Counted from the stretch's first letter, positions 26,996 to 36,404 are shown. The stretch: DNA of 64,000 nucleotides from G963663495 sp963663495 (GCA_963663495.1 OY760427.1:1240001-1304000), one strand, 5' to 3'. Program-made: numbers and translations. The notes: generated by a model not told the origin, from the sequence alone.

Positions 26996-28267
26996 TTAGT
27001 TTCTGGCCGATACTGTTATTTTCAACAAGTCAACGCGGCTGGAGGTGGCTTGGAGCACGGTTAGCCGAAACCCGCCGACTTCGAATTCCTCCTGCGGTTC
27101 GGGAATGGTGCCCGTGTGCTCAAGAAGCAAGCCCGCAATAGTATCATAGTCGCCCGTGGGCAGTTTCAACCCATAAAGTTCGTTGATCTCATCAATTTCA
27201 GCGCGGCCGCTCATCTGGTAATTGTGCGCGTCAAGCTTGCGTATGAGAACATCTTCGGAGTCAAACTCGTCTTGGATATCGCCGAACAACTCCTCTAACA
27301 GATCTTCCCGCGTGACAAGTCCCGCCGTGCCGCCGTATTCGTCTATTACAATGACAATTGAGGAGTTCGTTTCACGGAATTCCCGGAATAATTTTCGGGA
27401 GGGTTTCGCGCCGGGCACGAACTTGATCGGCCGCACAATATCGGATAGGGCCGCCGGATTATTGAACAGATCATAGGCAAAGGCGATGCCAATGACATTG
27501 TCAATATTCTGGCGGTAGACGGGCAGCTTGGAAAAACCGCTCTCAATGCAGAGCGCCCGAAAAGCTTCAAGGGTAGTGGACTCGTCTGCCGCTACGATCT
27601 CTGTACGGGGAGTCATGGACTCTTTGACACGCTTCGCGTGCAAATCGAATACGTTTGTGAGAAGCATCGTTTCATCCTCATCCAGTCCTAGTGATCCCGA
27701 TTGCCTCCCCTCTTCAATGACCAGCTCAAACGCACGACGAGGGAGCTGTGCCAATGGCACCTCATCCGCTTCCAGCACGCGAACCAGCATTCTTGATGCC
27801 CATCCTGCGACACTTACCAACGGAAGCAGCACGGTTCTGGCGGCTACTAGGGGCAGTGCCAGGAACGTGAGCACCCGATCAGCCACCTCCCGGGTAATGG
27901 TCTTGGGAAGTATCTCTCCAACAAACAGTACGATGATTCCCGCCAGCACCGACTGCGCCAGCAGAACGCCTACATCAAGACCGCCGGCCGGCACTTGCAG
28001 CTGATCCTGCAGGAACTGTTCCAGTGGCGTTTTCAGATGCACGGCCATGATAGTGGAGTAGACCACCAGCGCCACATTGTTACCGACCAGCACGGTGGTA
28101 AGAAAATCTGCCGGTTTCTCGAAGAAGTTGAGAATATGGCGTCCCACCATACCCCGCTGTCGCGCCTTTACTTCAACCTTCAAACGATTTGCGGCCACGA
28201 ATGCAATCTCAGATGCCGAGAAGAAGGCACTGGCCCCCAGCATGCACAGGACAATTACAATGGCCAT
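26996..28267 (-). CDS. CNNM/CorC-HlyC family membrane protein with CBS pair
   Basis: 423 residues. Members are implicated in Mg2+/Co2+ transport or efflux; the older label is hemolysin-like. Seen: N-terminal CNNM (DUF21) domain with SAFFSASEIAFVAANRLKVE and further helices to about residue 190, including FVGEILPKTITREVADRVL; a CBS pair (about 205-330) with SMTPRTEIVAADESTTLEAF and VIVIDEYGGTAGLVTREDLL; and a C-terminal CorC_HlyC domain with YDTIAGLLLEHTGTIPEPQE. Leftward gene run downstream of pspA and the coiled-coil gene, 22 bp from the latter. In gliding Bacteroidota the related GldE looks similar, but no gld context is seen. Confidence 0.9.
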   Translation of the reverse strand: MAIVIVLCMLGASAFFSASEIAFVAANRLKVEVKARQRGMVGRHILNFFEKPADFLTTVLVGNNVALVVYSTIMAVHLKTPLEQFLQDQLQVPAGGLDVGVLLAQSVLAGIIVLFVGEILPKTITREVADRVLTFLALPLVAARTVLLPLVSVAGWASRMLVRVLEADEVPLAQLPRRAFELVIEEGRQSGSLGLDEDETMLLTNVFDLHAKRVKESMTPRTEIVAADESTTLEAFRALCIESGFSKLPVYRQNIDNVIGIAFAYDLFNNPAALSDIVRPIKFVPGAKPSRKLFREFRETNSSIVIVIDEYGGTAGLVTREDLLEELFGDIQDEFDSEDVLIRKLDAHNYQMSGRAEIDEINELYGLKLPTGDYDTIAGLLLEHTGTIPEPQEEFEVGGFRLTVLQATSSRVDLLKITVSARN

Positions 28268-28289
28268 GCGTTGGAGTCTCTTCCCCGGT

Positions 28290-29147
28290 TCAGGAGTGAG
28301 ACCTGCGCCTCTGCTTTATTGCCTGCCCGCGATTGTCGTAATCCGGTTCTGAAAGGGTTTGATCCACGCCGCCGAACAGGGCCTCCATTTCGCCTACGGA
28401 AGCCTCCGTTTCTTCGACTTCGTTCAGGAGCAGGTTCAGTTGGTACGTGATTTCTTCCGGGTTACGCATTGTGATCGACTGCTCGTGGATATACTTGACA
28501 ACATCCTCTATTGTCGCAACTTGGGCGTCAATGATCTGCATGTTTTCCTGGCTCTTATGCAGACGGTTTAACCGCTGCTCCAGGATATGGAGCCTTCGGG
28601 CTTTGACGGCGCGCACGCGTTCGGAATCGTGCTGCATATCCTTCTGAAGGTCTTTTATGGACTTCTGCAGCTCGTCGTCACCGGTACGCAGTGTATACTG
28701 GTCGTACCGTTCCTTCTGGTGCAAAAGGGACAGACATGAATCCAGGAGGCCATCAATTTTCAGCTCATGGCTTTCAAGGAGTCCCTGTGCAGCGTAACTC
28801 AACTTGGCGTAGTTGGTCTTTATCTTTTTTTCCAAGTCTCGAAGCCGAAAATAGCGGCGCTGATTATGGCGGCTGAGCTGCTGGTAGAGCTCCTTCTGGG
28901 AGGGTGGCTTCTTTTCGGCCGCATGCTGGGAACGGATCAACCTTCTGAACCGCTCTTGGCGCGGTACATATCCCAAAGCAAGCAGCTCAATCGCCATGGT
29001 AAACAATAGCATCGCATTGAAAGCGGTGGCCCCAATGGCAGGCAGCAGGCTAAGGCCGAATGCGACTCCCAGACCGCCTATAAGGAACGTCAGGTTCCAC
29101 GGATGCATGAATGTTTCCCTAGTATAATTGATGCCAGAATCGCTCAT
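28290..29147 (-). CDS. Membrane-anchored coiled-coil protein, unknown function
   Basis: 285 residues, not recognised as a named family. Seen: two hydrophobic segments near the N-terminus (LTFLIGGLGVAFGLSLLPAI and TAFNAMLLFTMAIELLAL), then a long charged helical region rich in Lys, Glu, Gln and Leu with heptad character from about residue 65 to 255, and a basic tail KQRRRSHS. Sits between pspA (41 bp upstream) and the CNNM gene (22 bp downstream), so probably one transcription unit. The topology suggests a membrane-bound partner of PspA, but that is inference. A second Met 13 codons in (29108) could be the true start. Confidence 0.78.
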   Translation of the reverse strand: MSDSGINYTRETFMHPWNLTFLIGGLGVAFGLSLLPAIGATAFNAMLLFTMAIELLALGYVPRQERFRRLIRSQHAAEKKPPSQKELYQQLSRHNQRRYFRLRDLEKKIKTNYAKLSYAAQGLLESHELKIDGLLDSCLSLLHQKERYDQYTLRTGDDELQKSIKDLQKDMQHDSERVRAVKARRLHILEQRLNRLHKSQENMQIIDAQVATIEDVVKYIHEQSITMRNPEEITYQLNLLLNEVEETEASVGEMEALFGGVDQTLSEPDYDNRGQAIKQRRRSHS

Positions 29148-29187
29148 GGCTGGCGCTGGGATGGAGGTTTGTCTGTAGAGTCCGTCA

Positions 29188-29943
29188 CTACGGTGTTCTT
29201 TCCCGGCCGATGGTCTTTGCCGGGGATTCCCGGGCCCGCGCCTGCTCGGATTCTAGCGCTGCCGGAGATGGCTGCTGCAATCCCATCTCAAGTTTGAACT
29301 GCTTCAAAAGCTCGTCCGCCTGGATGGCCTCCGCTGTTTCTTCCAGTCCCATTTCTCCTGCATCCACGGAATCCAAGGCCATCTCCATGCGCGCCTCGCT
29401 CTGCGCGGTCTCCTTCTCAATACGGCGGATCATTTCGTCGTGTGTCTGATCAATTCCGCCCACCTCAAACTGCTCCAGCGTGTTTGCTACCTCTGACTGC
29501 CACTGTGCCCGCTCGTGCGCCCGCAGTGCGGTCTGGGCTTCCTGTATCTTTTTCTTTCGTTCGCGCATAAACGCTTTCTTGACCTGCTGCGCCTTTTCGT
29601 ATGCTGCCTCGGCCATCTGGAGCTGCTCCTTCGACCTGGCAAGTTCCTCTTGCACTGTTTGTAGCCTGATTGCGTGTTGTTTGGCCAAGTCTTCTCGCTT
29701 CATCTGCAGGGCGGCTTTAATCTTCGATGTGAGACCCTGGACTGACGCTTGCAGTCGCTTGGTCTCCTTCTCCATCAAGATGACGTTTGCCTTTACAGTT
29801 GCAATGTTCTCGTTCATCTTGGGGACCTGGTCATTCAGTTCCCTGATGTTCTGCTCAAGAATGAGTCGGGGATTCTCCATCGCTGAGATTGCCCCCCCGA
29901 ATACTGAGCGCATTAGGCGCTTAAAACGAGTCCAGATTGACAT
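29188..29943 (-). CDS. pspA: PspA/IM30 (ESCRT-III-like) membrane stress protein
   Basis: PspA polymerises on damaged inner membrane and maintains the proton motive force. 251 residues, slightly longer than the usual 220. Seen: amphipathic N-terminal helix MSIWTRFKRLMRSVFGGAIS, the family signature AMENPRLILEQNIRELNDQV, and continuous coiled coil to about residue 215, followed by an extended polar tail with Pro/Ser/Arg. First gene of a leftward set with the membrane coiled-coil protein and the CNNM/CBS protein. No PspF or Pfr-type regulator is nearby. Confidence 0.93.
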   Translation of the reverse strand: MSIWTRFKRLMRSVFGGAISAMENPRLILEQNIRELNDQVPKMNENIATVKANVILMEKETKRLQASVQGLTSKIKAALQMKREDLAKQHAIRLQTVQEELARSKEQLQMAEAAYEKAQQVKKAFMRERKKKIQEAQTALRAHERAQWQSEVANTLEQFEVGGIDQTHDEMIRRIEKETAQSEARMEMALDSVDAGEMGLEETAEAIQADELLKQFKLEMGLQQPSPAALESEQARARESPAKTIGRERTP

Positions 29944-30015
29944 AGACGGTATGTAGAAGGTAAGGAGTCTGCGCGCGGGTTCAATTTAACCAAAATGCAA
30001 CGCCTAATCTGTTAA

Positions 30016-31353
30016 TTATGATGCTATTCTGCTGGACAACCAGCCGGACCGGTCCAGCCTGTCCATAATTACGGGCTGCCATGGTGGCGGGCTCGCGCTG
30101 AAACTGTAGGAGTTCCGGATGGCGGCAACGAAACGGCGCACCTGGCGCTCGTGCTGAGTGTACAGGCTCGCCAGGAGACAGCCACCGGTCACGGGTTCGC
30201 CGGGTTTCTTGTGCAAAATAATGCCGGACATCGGGTCCACTTCGTCCTCCTTAACGCGGCGTCCTACGCCCATCTGACAGGCAGTCAGTCCGACTACTAA
30301 CGCATCAATGTCGGAGACGTACCCCTGTGCGGATGCCGGCGCATACACTTCGGCAGCCGCCTGCATCTTCGGTGGTTGGAACAGCGGTCTTGCATCGCCG
30401 CCCTGGGTCTCAACGATCTCGACAAATTTTTGCAAGGCGGTGCCGCTGTTAATGGCGCACTGTGCCATTTTGCGTCCTTGTGCAGCGGAGGTAGCGCATC
30501 CGGCCAGGTGTATCATTTCCCCAGCCAGCCTTATGCTCACTTCCATCACGTCCGATTCGCCATCCCCTTGCAGGCAGCGGACACTCTCAACCACTTCTAT
30601 CCAGTTTCCCACGGCGCGCCCCAGTGGGACATCCATTCGTGTCATCCATGCGATGGTCCTTGTTCCGAACCGTTCGCCGATGCTGACAAGCATTTTTGCT
30701 AGTTGGCGGGCATCGTCTTCAGTAGCCATGAAGGCACCACGTCCGGCCTTCACATCCAGCACAAGCCCATCAATATCCTCCGCCAGCTTCTTGCTCATGA
30801 TGGAGGCCGCTATAAAGGGGATGAAATCAACCGTTACAGTTACATCGCGTAAGGCGTACATGCGACGGTCAGCCGGAGCGATTTCGTCGGTCTGCGCGGT
30901 AATTACGACTCCAATGCGGTCCAGTTGGCTACCGCAGTCAGCAGTAGTAAGGTCCGTCCGGAAACCGGGTATCGCACTTAGCTTGTCTTGCGTCCCTCCC
31001 GTATGCCCTAGGCCTCGGCCAGTGATCATGGGCACACAGACGCCGCACGCTGCGGCGGTTGGGGCGACGATCAGCGAAACCTTGTCCCCGACGCCTCCCG
31101 TGGAATGCTTGTCAACGCGTGATTTGCTGTCTATTTGACGACCCATTGTCGCGCCGGAATTAAGCATGCTCTCCGTCAAGGCGGCTGTCTCAGTCTCGTT
31201 CATGCCGCGCAGATAAGCTGCCATCAGGAAGGCACTCATCTGATAGTCCGGGACGACACCACAAGTGTAGGCGTCAATCAGACCCACAATTTCCTCACGG
31301 TCCAGCGCGAGGCCATCGCGCTTTGAGGTGATCAGCCGAATAGCGTTTACCAT
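30016..31353 (-). CDS. Pyrimidine-nucleoside / thymidine phosphorylase
   Basis: Phosphorolysis of thymidine or uridine to base plus (deoxy)ribose-1-phosphate, in pyrimidine salvage. 445 residues, the usual length. Seen: glycosyltransferase family 3 N-terminal helices, phosphate loop SRVDKHSTGGVGDKVSLIVA, signature GRGLGHTGGTQDKLSAIPGF near residues 112-131, and SIMSKKLAEDIDGLVLDVKA around the pyrimidine site. The C-terminal all-beta domain is present (YVSDIDALVVGLTACQMGVG). deoA versus pdp specificity cannot be decided from sequence, so no symbol is given. Confidence 0.93.
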   Translation of the reverse strand: MVNAIRLITSKRDGLALDREEIVGLIDAYTCGVVPDYQMSAFLMAAYLRGMNETETAALTESMLNSGATMGRQIDSKSRVDKHSTGGVGDKVSLIVAPTAAACGVCVPMITGRGLGHTGGTQDKLSAIPGFRTDLTTADCGSQLDRIGVVITAQTDEIAPADRRMYALRDVTVTVDFIPFIAASIMSKKLAEDIDGLVLDVKAGRGAFMATEDDARQLAKMLVSIGERFGTRTIAWMTRMDVPLGRAVGNWIEVVESVRCLQGDGESDVMEVSIRLAGEMIHLAGCATSAAQGRKMAQCAINSGTALQKFVEIVETQGGDARPLFQPPKMQAAAEVYAPASAQGYVSDIDALVVGLTACQMGVGRRVKEDEVDPMSGIILHKKPGEPVTGGCLLASLYTQHERQVRRFVAAIRNSYSFSASPPPWQPVIMDRLDRSGWLSSRIAS

Positions 31354-31393
31354 CTACCGCGGTCGGTAATGGCGAAGCGTACCCCGAGGCCGC

Positions 31394-31612
31394 CTACTTA
31401 GCGACCTTTTTCTTGGCATACCGGCGCTGGAATTTTTCCACGCGCCCGGCAGTGTCAACGTACTGACGCCGGCCTGTATAGAAGGGATGGTTCGTACTGT
31501 CCACCTCGGAGTTGTACTGTTTCTTGGGCATGGTGGACCTCGTTTTAAACGTTGTCCCATCTGCCAAGCGGACCGTTATCATATTGTAGGCCGGATGTAT
31601 GTCTTTCTTCAT
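31394..31612 (-). CDS. rpmE: 50S ribosomal protein L31, cysteine-free form
   Basis: 72 residues from ATG 31612 (MKKDIHPAYNMITVRLADGT). The frame extends 20 codons upstream but L31 begins exactly with MKKDIHP. Seen: TTFKTRST, HPFYTGRRQYVDTAGRVEKF and a basic tail. Layout and length fit type A L31, yet the four zinc Cys are replaced: VRLADGTTF where CxCG is usual, and VDSTNHPFYTG where CxxCHPFYTG is usual. Such C-minus forms work without zinc. Lies between uvrB and the nucleoside phosphorylase, all leftward. Confidence 0.94.
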   Translation of the reverse strand: MKKDIHPAYNMITVRLADGTTFKTRSTMPKKQYNSEVDSTNHPFYTGRRQYVDTAGRVEKFQRRYAKKKVAK

Positions 31613-31690
31613 AAATTTGGTCTCGATCCTGAGGCGGGGCAGGGTACTGCGGCAGCCTCGTGCTTGTTCCAATTCTAGTGTCTGGAAGTG

Positions 31691-33748
31691 CTACAAATCA
31701 AGTTTACCTTCTGCCTGAACGATCACATCACGAAGCTCAGCGGCGTGCTCAAAATCCAGCTCCTCGGCAGCCTTGAACATCTCAACCCGCATTTGCGCAA
31801 TTAATTCAGTCTTTCGCTCGTCGGATAACGCCTCTAATGCACTCAGCAAAGTAGCCTTTCGCAGGGAAGAACCTTTTACCTTGTCGCTGGCAGTGCTCGC
31901 ACCGGTCTCTGCATTTTCCTCGGCAATCACCGTCCCCTGCAAAATTGCTGATCGGTCCTTGGAAATCGTTCGTGGCGTTATGCCGTGCTTGCTATTGTAT
32001 GCCCGTTGGATCTTGCGCCTTCGCCTTGTTTCGTCCAGCATACGCTGCATGGAGCCTGTCACCTTGTTGGCGTACAACAATACCTTGCTGTTTATATTCC
32101 GCGCCGCCCGCCCCGCTGTTTGGATCAGGGACCGGTCGCTTCGCAAGAACCCCTCCTTATCCGCGTCTAGAATAGCAACGAGTGAAACCTCTGGCAGGTC
32201 CAGTCCCTCCCTCAGCAGGTTTACTCCCACCAGCACATCGAACGTGCCCAGCCTCAATTCGCGCAGCAGCTCCACACGGTCCAGCGCGGCGATATCGGAG
32301 TGGAGGTAGCAGGCCTTAACATCAAAGGACTCAAGGTAGCCGGTGAGGTCCTCAGACATTCTCTTGGTCAATGTCGTGACGAGTACGCGTTCGTCCCGGG
32401 CCGTTACCACCCTTATTTCGTGCAGCAGGTCATCAACTTGGTTTATACTCGGACGCACCTCAACGACGGGGTCGCAGATTCCGGTTGGTCGGATGACCTG
32501 CTCTACAAATACACCGTTACTCTTGCCCAGCTCGTAGTCCCCGGGAGTTGCGCTGACGTATATGACTTGCCGCGGCCGCTCCTCAAAATCGTCAAACGTC
32601 ATAGGCCGATTGTCCAACGCACTTGGAAGTCGAAAACCGTGCTCAACCAAGGTTAGTTTGCGTGCTCGGTCCCCGTTGTACATTGCTCTCACTTGCGGGA
32701 TAGTAGCGTGGCTTTCATCAACCACAAGGAGAAAGTCATCCGGGAAATAATCCATCAGGCAGTAAGGGCGCTCACCAGTTTCTCGACCTGTCAGGTGCCG
32801 GCTGTAGTTTTCGACACCGGAGCAGTATCCGAGTTCACGCATCATTTCCAAGTCGAAGCGGGTACGTTGCTCGAGCCGCTGGGCTTCCAGCATTTTGCCA
32901 TTTTCCCTGAGGGTGGCAAGACGCCATATGAGCTCCTCCTCAATAGATAGCAGTGCTTTTTCCAACTGATTCTCCGGCGTTACGAATATCTTGGCCGGAT
33001 AGATGGTCACTATCGCCTCTTCGCCGATAGTATGCCCCGTTAGCGGGTGGATTCGGCTAATGGTCTCCATTTCGTCGCCCCAAAAGCGGATGCGGTAGGC
33101 TATGTCTTCCAGGTACGCGGGGAAGACATCAACAGTGTCTCCGCGAACCCGAAAGGTACCAGGCAAGAAATCCACATCGTTGCGTCCGTAGAAGATTTTC
33201 ACCAATCGTCCTAATAGCGTATTGCGGTCAATGCGTTGCCCGGGTCTGAGTTGTACAATATGGGACCGGTATTCCTCTGGTGAGCCAAGCCCGTAAATGC
33301 AGGAGACGCTCGCCACAACGATCACGTCTGACCTTCCGGATACCAGTGCACTCGTGGCACGAAGTCTAAGGCGGTCAATACGTTCATTGACGCCCATATC
33401 CTTCTCTATGTACGTATCGGTGGGCACGATATAGGCTTCTGGCTGGTAGTAGTCGTAGTAGGAAATGAAGAACTCCACGAGGTTATTGGGAAAGAATTGC
33501 CGGAACTCGGCGTATAATTGGGCCGCCAGCGTCTTGTTGTGGCTCATAACAAGCGTGGGCTTGCCGGCCTGTTGGATTACGTTGCTCACAGTAAATGTCT
33601 TGCCGGACCCCGTTACACCAAGGAGTGTCTGGTGAGATACGCCGTGATTGAGTCCAGCGGTCAGCTCTTTAATAGCCCGCGGCTGGTCGCCAAACGGCCT
33701 GAATGGGGCCACCAGTTGAAAAGTATCATTCCGGTTATCAGCATTCAT
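31691..33748 (-). CDS. uvrB: Excinuclease ABC subunit B
   Basis: Damage-verifying helicase-like subunit of nucleotide excision repair; loads with UvrA and recruits UvrC. 685 residues, full length. Seen: Walker A LLGVTGSGKTFTVSNVI, the beta-hairpin YYDYYQPEAYIVPTDTYIEK, Walker B LLVVDESHATIPQV, motif VI QTAGRAARNI and the C-terminal UVR domain AAEELDFEHAAELRDVIVQ. The start ATG 33748 is 163 bp from the divergent amidohydrolase gene; no LexA-type palindrome was noticed there. Confidence 0.97.
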   Translation of the reverse strand: MNADNRNDTFQLVAPFRPFGDQPRAIKELTAGLNHGVSHQTLLGVTGSGKTFTVSNVIQQAGKPTLVMSHNKTLAAQLYAEFRQFFPNNLVEFFISYYDYYQPEAYIVPTDTYIEKDMGVNERIDRLRLRATSALVSGRSDVIVVASVSCIYGLGSPEEYRSHIVQLRPGQRIDRNTLLGRLVKIFYGRNDVDFLPGTFRVRGDTVDVFPAYLEDIAYRIRFWGDEMETISRIHPLTGHTIGEEAIVTIYPAKIFVTPENQLEKALLSIEEELIWRLATLRENGKMLEAQRLEQRTRFDLEMMRELGYCSGVENYSRHLTGRETGERPYCLMDYFPDDFLLVVDESHATIPQVRAMYNGDRARKLTLVEHGFRLPSALDNRPMTFDDFEERPRQVIYVSATPGDYELGKSNGVFVEQVIRPTGICDPVVEVRPSINQVDDLLHEIRVVTARDERVLVTTLTKRMSEDLTGYLESFDVKACYLHSDIAALDRVELLRELRLGTFDVLVGVNLLREGLDLPEVSLVAILDADKEGFLRSDRSLIQTAGRAARNINSKVLLYANKVTGSMQRMLDETRRRRKIQRAYNSKHGITPRTISKDRSAILQGTVIAEENAETGASTASDKVKGSSLRKATLLSALEALSDERKTELIAQMRVEMFKAAEELDFEHAAELRDVIVQAEGKLDL

Positions 33749-33911
33749 GAGTCACGAAAAATTTGTCGCTGAAACCTGCGCACTTTAGTCAAGGTTGCAG
33801 TCCTCCACTGATTTACGGGCGCCGGGCTTGTTGAAGTGAGTTCTCGTGTGAGGTAATGCGAACGATGCTGCCTCCGAGCCTACATGCTTTCCCATTGTAT
33901 TACGACAGGTT

Positions 33912-35480
33912 ATGCGAAGCAATACGTTTTCATTCTTGGCGGCAGGCTTGTTACTGCTGCTTGCAACCTCCGCTACCGCGCAATCAATGCAATGGGAGGA
34001 CTACGAGCCTGTTTCGATGCTCAAGGTGGACCGTAACGAGCTCACGGCGGCGAGTTACCCGTTTGTAGATGTCCATGCACACCAGCGCGGATATACCGAA
34101 GAGCGGTTTCGCGGTGTCATTAAGGAAATGGATGAGATGGGCATGGCTGTCATGGTTAATCTCAGTGGTGGGAGCGGCGAGGACTTGCGCAGCAAGATTG
34201 AGATGGTTGACCGACTGGCACCAGGCCGGATCGTGCATTTTGCGAACGTGGATTTTGGCCGCGTGAGCGATCCCAACTTCGGAGAAGCTGCGGCCACTCA
34301 GCTTGAGGCGGACGTCAATGTGGGAGCGCGAGGGCTAAAGGTTTACAAGAGCTTGGGAATGTACACCGAAGATGGCGAAGGAAACCGTTTGGCCACCGAC
34401 GATCCGCGCCTTGACCCAATCTGGGCAAAATGCGGGGAGCTGGGCATTCCGGTTTTGATTCATACGGCGGATCCGGCTCCATTCTGGTTGGATCATGACA
34501 GATATAATGAGCGGTGGTACGAGCTAAAACAACGACCTGAGCGCAAGAGGCCGTCTGAGCCAACGTTTGAAGAGCTAATTGAGGAGCAATGGAGTGTATT
34601 CCGGCGTCACCCGGACACGCGCTTCATCAATGCGCACCTCGGGTGGATGGGTAACGACTTGCATCGGTTAGGTGAGTTGTTGGATGCAACCCCCAACGTC
34701 TTTACAGAGCTCGGGGCCGTGGCTGCTGAACTGGGGCGCCAGCCTCATTCAGCTAGGGAGTGGCTGATTGAATACCAGGATCGCGTTTTGATGGGCAAGG
34801 ATTCCTGGGCCCCGGAAGAGTACCACACGTACTTCAGACTGCTTGAGACGGATGACGAGTTCTTTCCGTACTACCGCAAACGGCATGCATGGTGGCCGAT
34901 GTATGGTCTTGACCTGCCGGACGAGGTCCTGCGTAAGGTTTACTACAAGAACGCGTTGCGCCTGATTCCGGGGTTGGACACAGGGTTATTTCCCGATGAT
35001 TGGGACATTGACGGGGTAGCGGCTCCCGATGCGCGCCCCAGCCCTCTGCAGTTGGCCCGCACGCGTGTAGGAAGCACTTACGTTAAAGTGCACTATAGCT
35101 CACCCAGAAAGCGGGGGAGAGACATATTTGGTGGACTGGTTCCCTATGGTGAACTATGGCGAACGGCTGCCAATGAGGCTACCGAGCTCACGGTGACCGG
35201 TCCGATCACCATTGAGGGAAAAGATCTTGCGGAGGGTACGTATTCAATATTCTCCATCCCGGGACAGGACTCCTGGACCGTTATCTTCAATAGGGGGCTG
35301 GGACAAAATGGGACACAGAGTTATGATGCAGGGATGGATGCGTTGCGTGTTGATGTGCCTGCGGAGATGATGGATAAGGTGTTCGAGGCATTCACCATCA
35401 GTTTTGAAGTGAAGGATGATTTTGTGATGATGGTATTCGCGTGGGACCGCGCGCGCGTGGTCGTAGCGTTGGGATCCTGA
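33912..35480 (+). CDS. Exported amidohydrolase fused to DUF2911
   Basis: 522 residues. Seen: signal peptide with core FLAAGLLLLLATSATAQS; an amidohydrolase-2 (TIM barrel) domain at about residues 50-355 with FVDVHAHQRG (the HxH metal motif), the barrel His in IPVLIHTADPAPF, the strand FINAHLGWMG and the Asp in VLMGKDSWAP; then a DUF2911 domain at about 375-520 with VHYSSPRKRGRDIFGGLVPY and LAEGTYSIFSIPGQDSWTVI. Both domains occur separately in Bacteroidota; their fusion here is the odd feature. The substrate is unknown; decarboxylase or lactonase activities are both found among amidohydrolase-2 proteins. Periplasmic location is inferred from the signal peptide. Confidence 0.88.
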   Translation: MRSNTFSFLAAGLLLLLATSATAQSMQWEDYEPVSMLKVDRNELTAASYPFVDVHAHQRGYTEERFRGVIKEMDEMGMAVMVNLSGGSGEDLRSKIEMVDRLAPGRIVHFANVDFGRVSDPNFGEAAATQLEADVNVGARGLKVYKSLGMYTEDGEGNRLATDDPRLDPIWAKCGELGIPVLIHTADPAPFWLDHDRYNERWYELKQRPERKRPSEPTFEELIEEQWSVFRRHPDTRFINAHLGWMGNDLHRLGELLDATPNVFTELGAVAAELGRQPHSAREWLIEYQDRVLMGKDSWAPEEYHTYFRLLETDDEFFPYYRKRHAWWPMYGLDLPDEVLRKVYYKNALRLIPGLDTGLFPDDWDIDGVAAPDARPSPLQLARTRVGSTYVKVHYSSPRKRGRDIFGGLVPYGELWRTAANEATELTVTGPITIEGKDLAEGTYSIFSIPGQDSWTVIFNRGLGQNGTQSYDAGMDALRVDVPAEMMDKVFEAFTISFEVKDDFVMMVFAWDRARVVVALGS

Positions 35481-35634
35481 TTGGACGAACCGGGCGAGCG
35501 CGGTCTGTGCTGGGTCGCTATTGTCGGAATTGGAAGCGGAACCAAGATGCGCCAAGCTAACTGGCAAGGATAAAGCTGGAGGAAGTCCGGTGACATGAAG
35601 CGTCGGTAGGGAGGGGTGCGGGTGGCCGGGGCCC

Positions 35635-35907
35635 ATGAGCAACGAAAAAGCTATCATTGGGGTTGCCGAGACTTTCCTAGTGATTGACGGCAACATGTTC
35701 GTCATCTTAGCGGACGGACAGGCTCATGGTGTTCAAAGCCCCATGGACGCGCGTACATACTTTGTCAAGAATTGGGATGTATCCCCTCAGTGCTTAGTGA
35801 CAAGGGTGGGGCCGCCAAAGCGTAGGCTACATCCCAATGGGAAGGTGCACGTTGAGGAGAAGTACGATGCGATGATAGTAGTGTCAAGGCCGGCGAACAA
35901 AGCATGA
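35635..35907 (+). CDS. Small hypothetical protein, doubtful
   Basis: 90 codons with an even composition and no recognised motif. It has an ATG start and stands alone in the 509-bp gap between the amidohydrolase and TnpB copy D; the rest of that gap shows nothing. The C-terminal half is basic (RVGPPKRRLHPNGKVHVEEK). Could be a true orphan or chance. Confidence 0.35.
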   Translation: MSNEKAIIGVAETFLVIDGNMFVILADGQAHGVQSPMDARTYFVKNWDVSPQCLVTRVGPPKRRLHPNGKVHVEEKYDAMIVVSRPANKA

Positions 35908-35989
35908 ACGACCACGGTGTGGAGTTGGTGGGGCAAAGTGTCGTATCCGAGGTGTGCCAAGAAGACTCACGGAGGTTAAGTTTGATTTT

Positions 35990-36404
35990 GGGAATTATAT
36001 ACGTGAGTGACCAACTGTACACAGTGAGGCACTGGGATCAAATTCACGGGTCATAGGGGTCGGTAACCCGAACGCCCCTCGCCGTGCAGCAGCCCCAATC
36101 CCGGAGGCCAGTATGTTTGCAGCCGCATTCAGGTCTGCATGATCCGCATGTCCACAGGACATACACGTGAATTTGCTCCGTGTCTTACGGTTACTCGCTT
36201 CTGTGTGCCCACACACAGAACACCGCCGACTGGTATAGGCAGCGGTAACCTTTATCACCTTGCGGCACTTATAGCCCAGCATCTGATCCAGCTGGCCCCA
36301 ACCTGTTCGCAGTATTCCACGGTTGAGGCCAGACTTCTGTCAGACGTTTGTGCCAAAGCTCTCCAGCGTCCCCTTAGCTGAACATGTCATCGCTTTGATC
36401 TTTA
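35990..36404 (-). mobile_element. TnpB-carrying TIR element, copy D (truncated)
   Basis: Keeps the terminal end GGGAATTATATACGTGAGTG at 35990 and the 3' third of tnpB. Homology ends at 36404, immediately followed by the terminal repeat of an IS1634 element. The missing 5' part of tnpB and the other end are not found beyond that IS at 43389, so a deletion or rearrangement has occurred. Confidence 0.82.
35995..36404 (-). pseudogene. tnpB copy D, 5'-truncated with a nonsense codon
   Basis: C-terminal part of TnpB. Compared with the intact copies, the Arg codon in NVRQKSG has become TGA, so only the last 95 codons (from 36282) are open. The zinc ribbon (CSVCGHTEAS, CMSCGHADH) and RuvC-III ADLNAAANI remain; RuvC-I and RuvC-II are lost. 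Confidence 0.87.
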
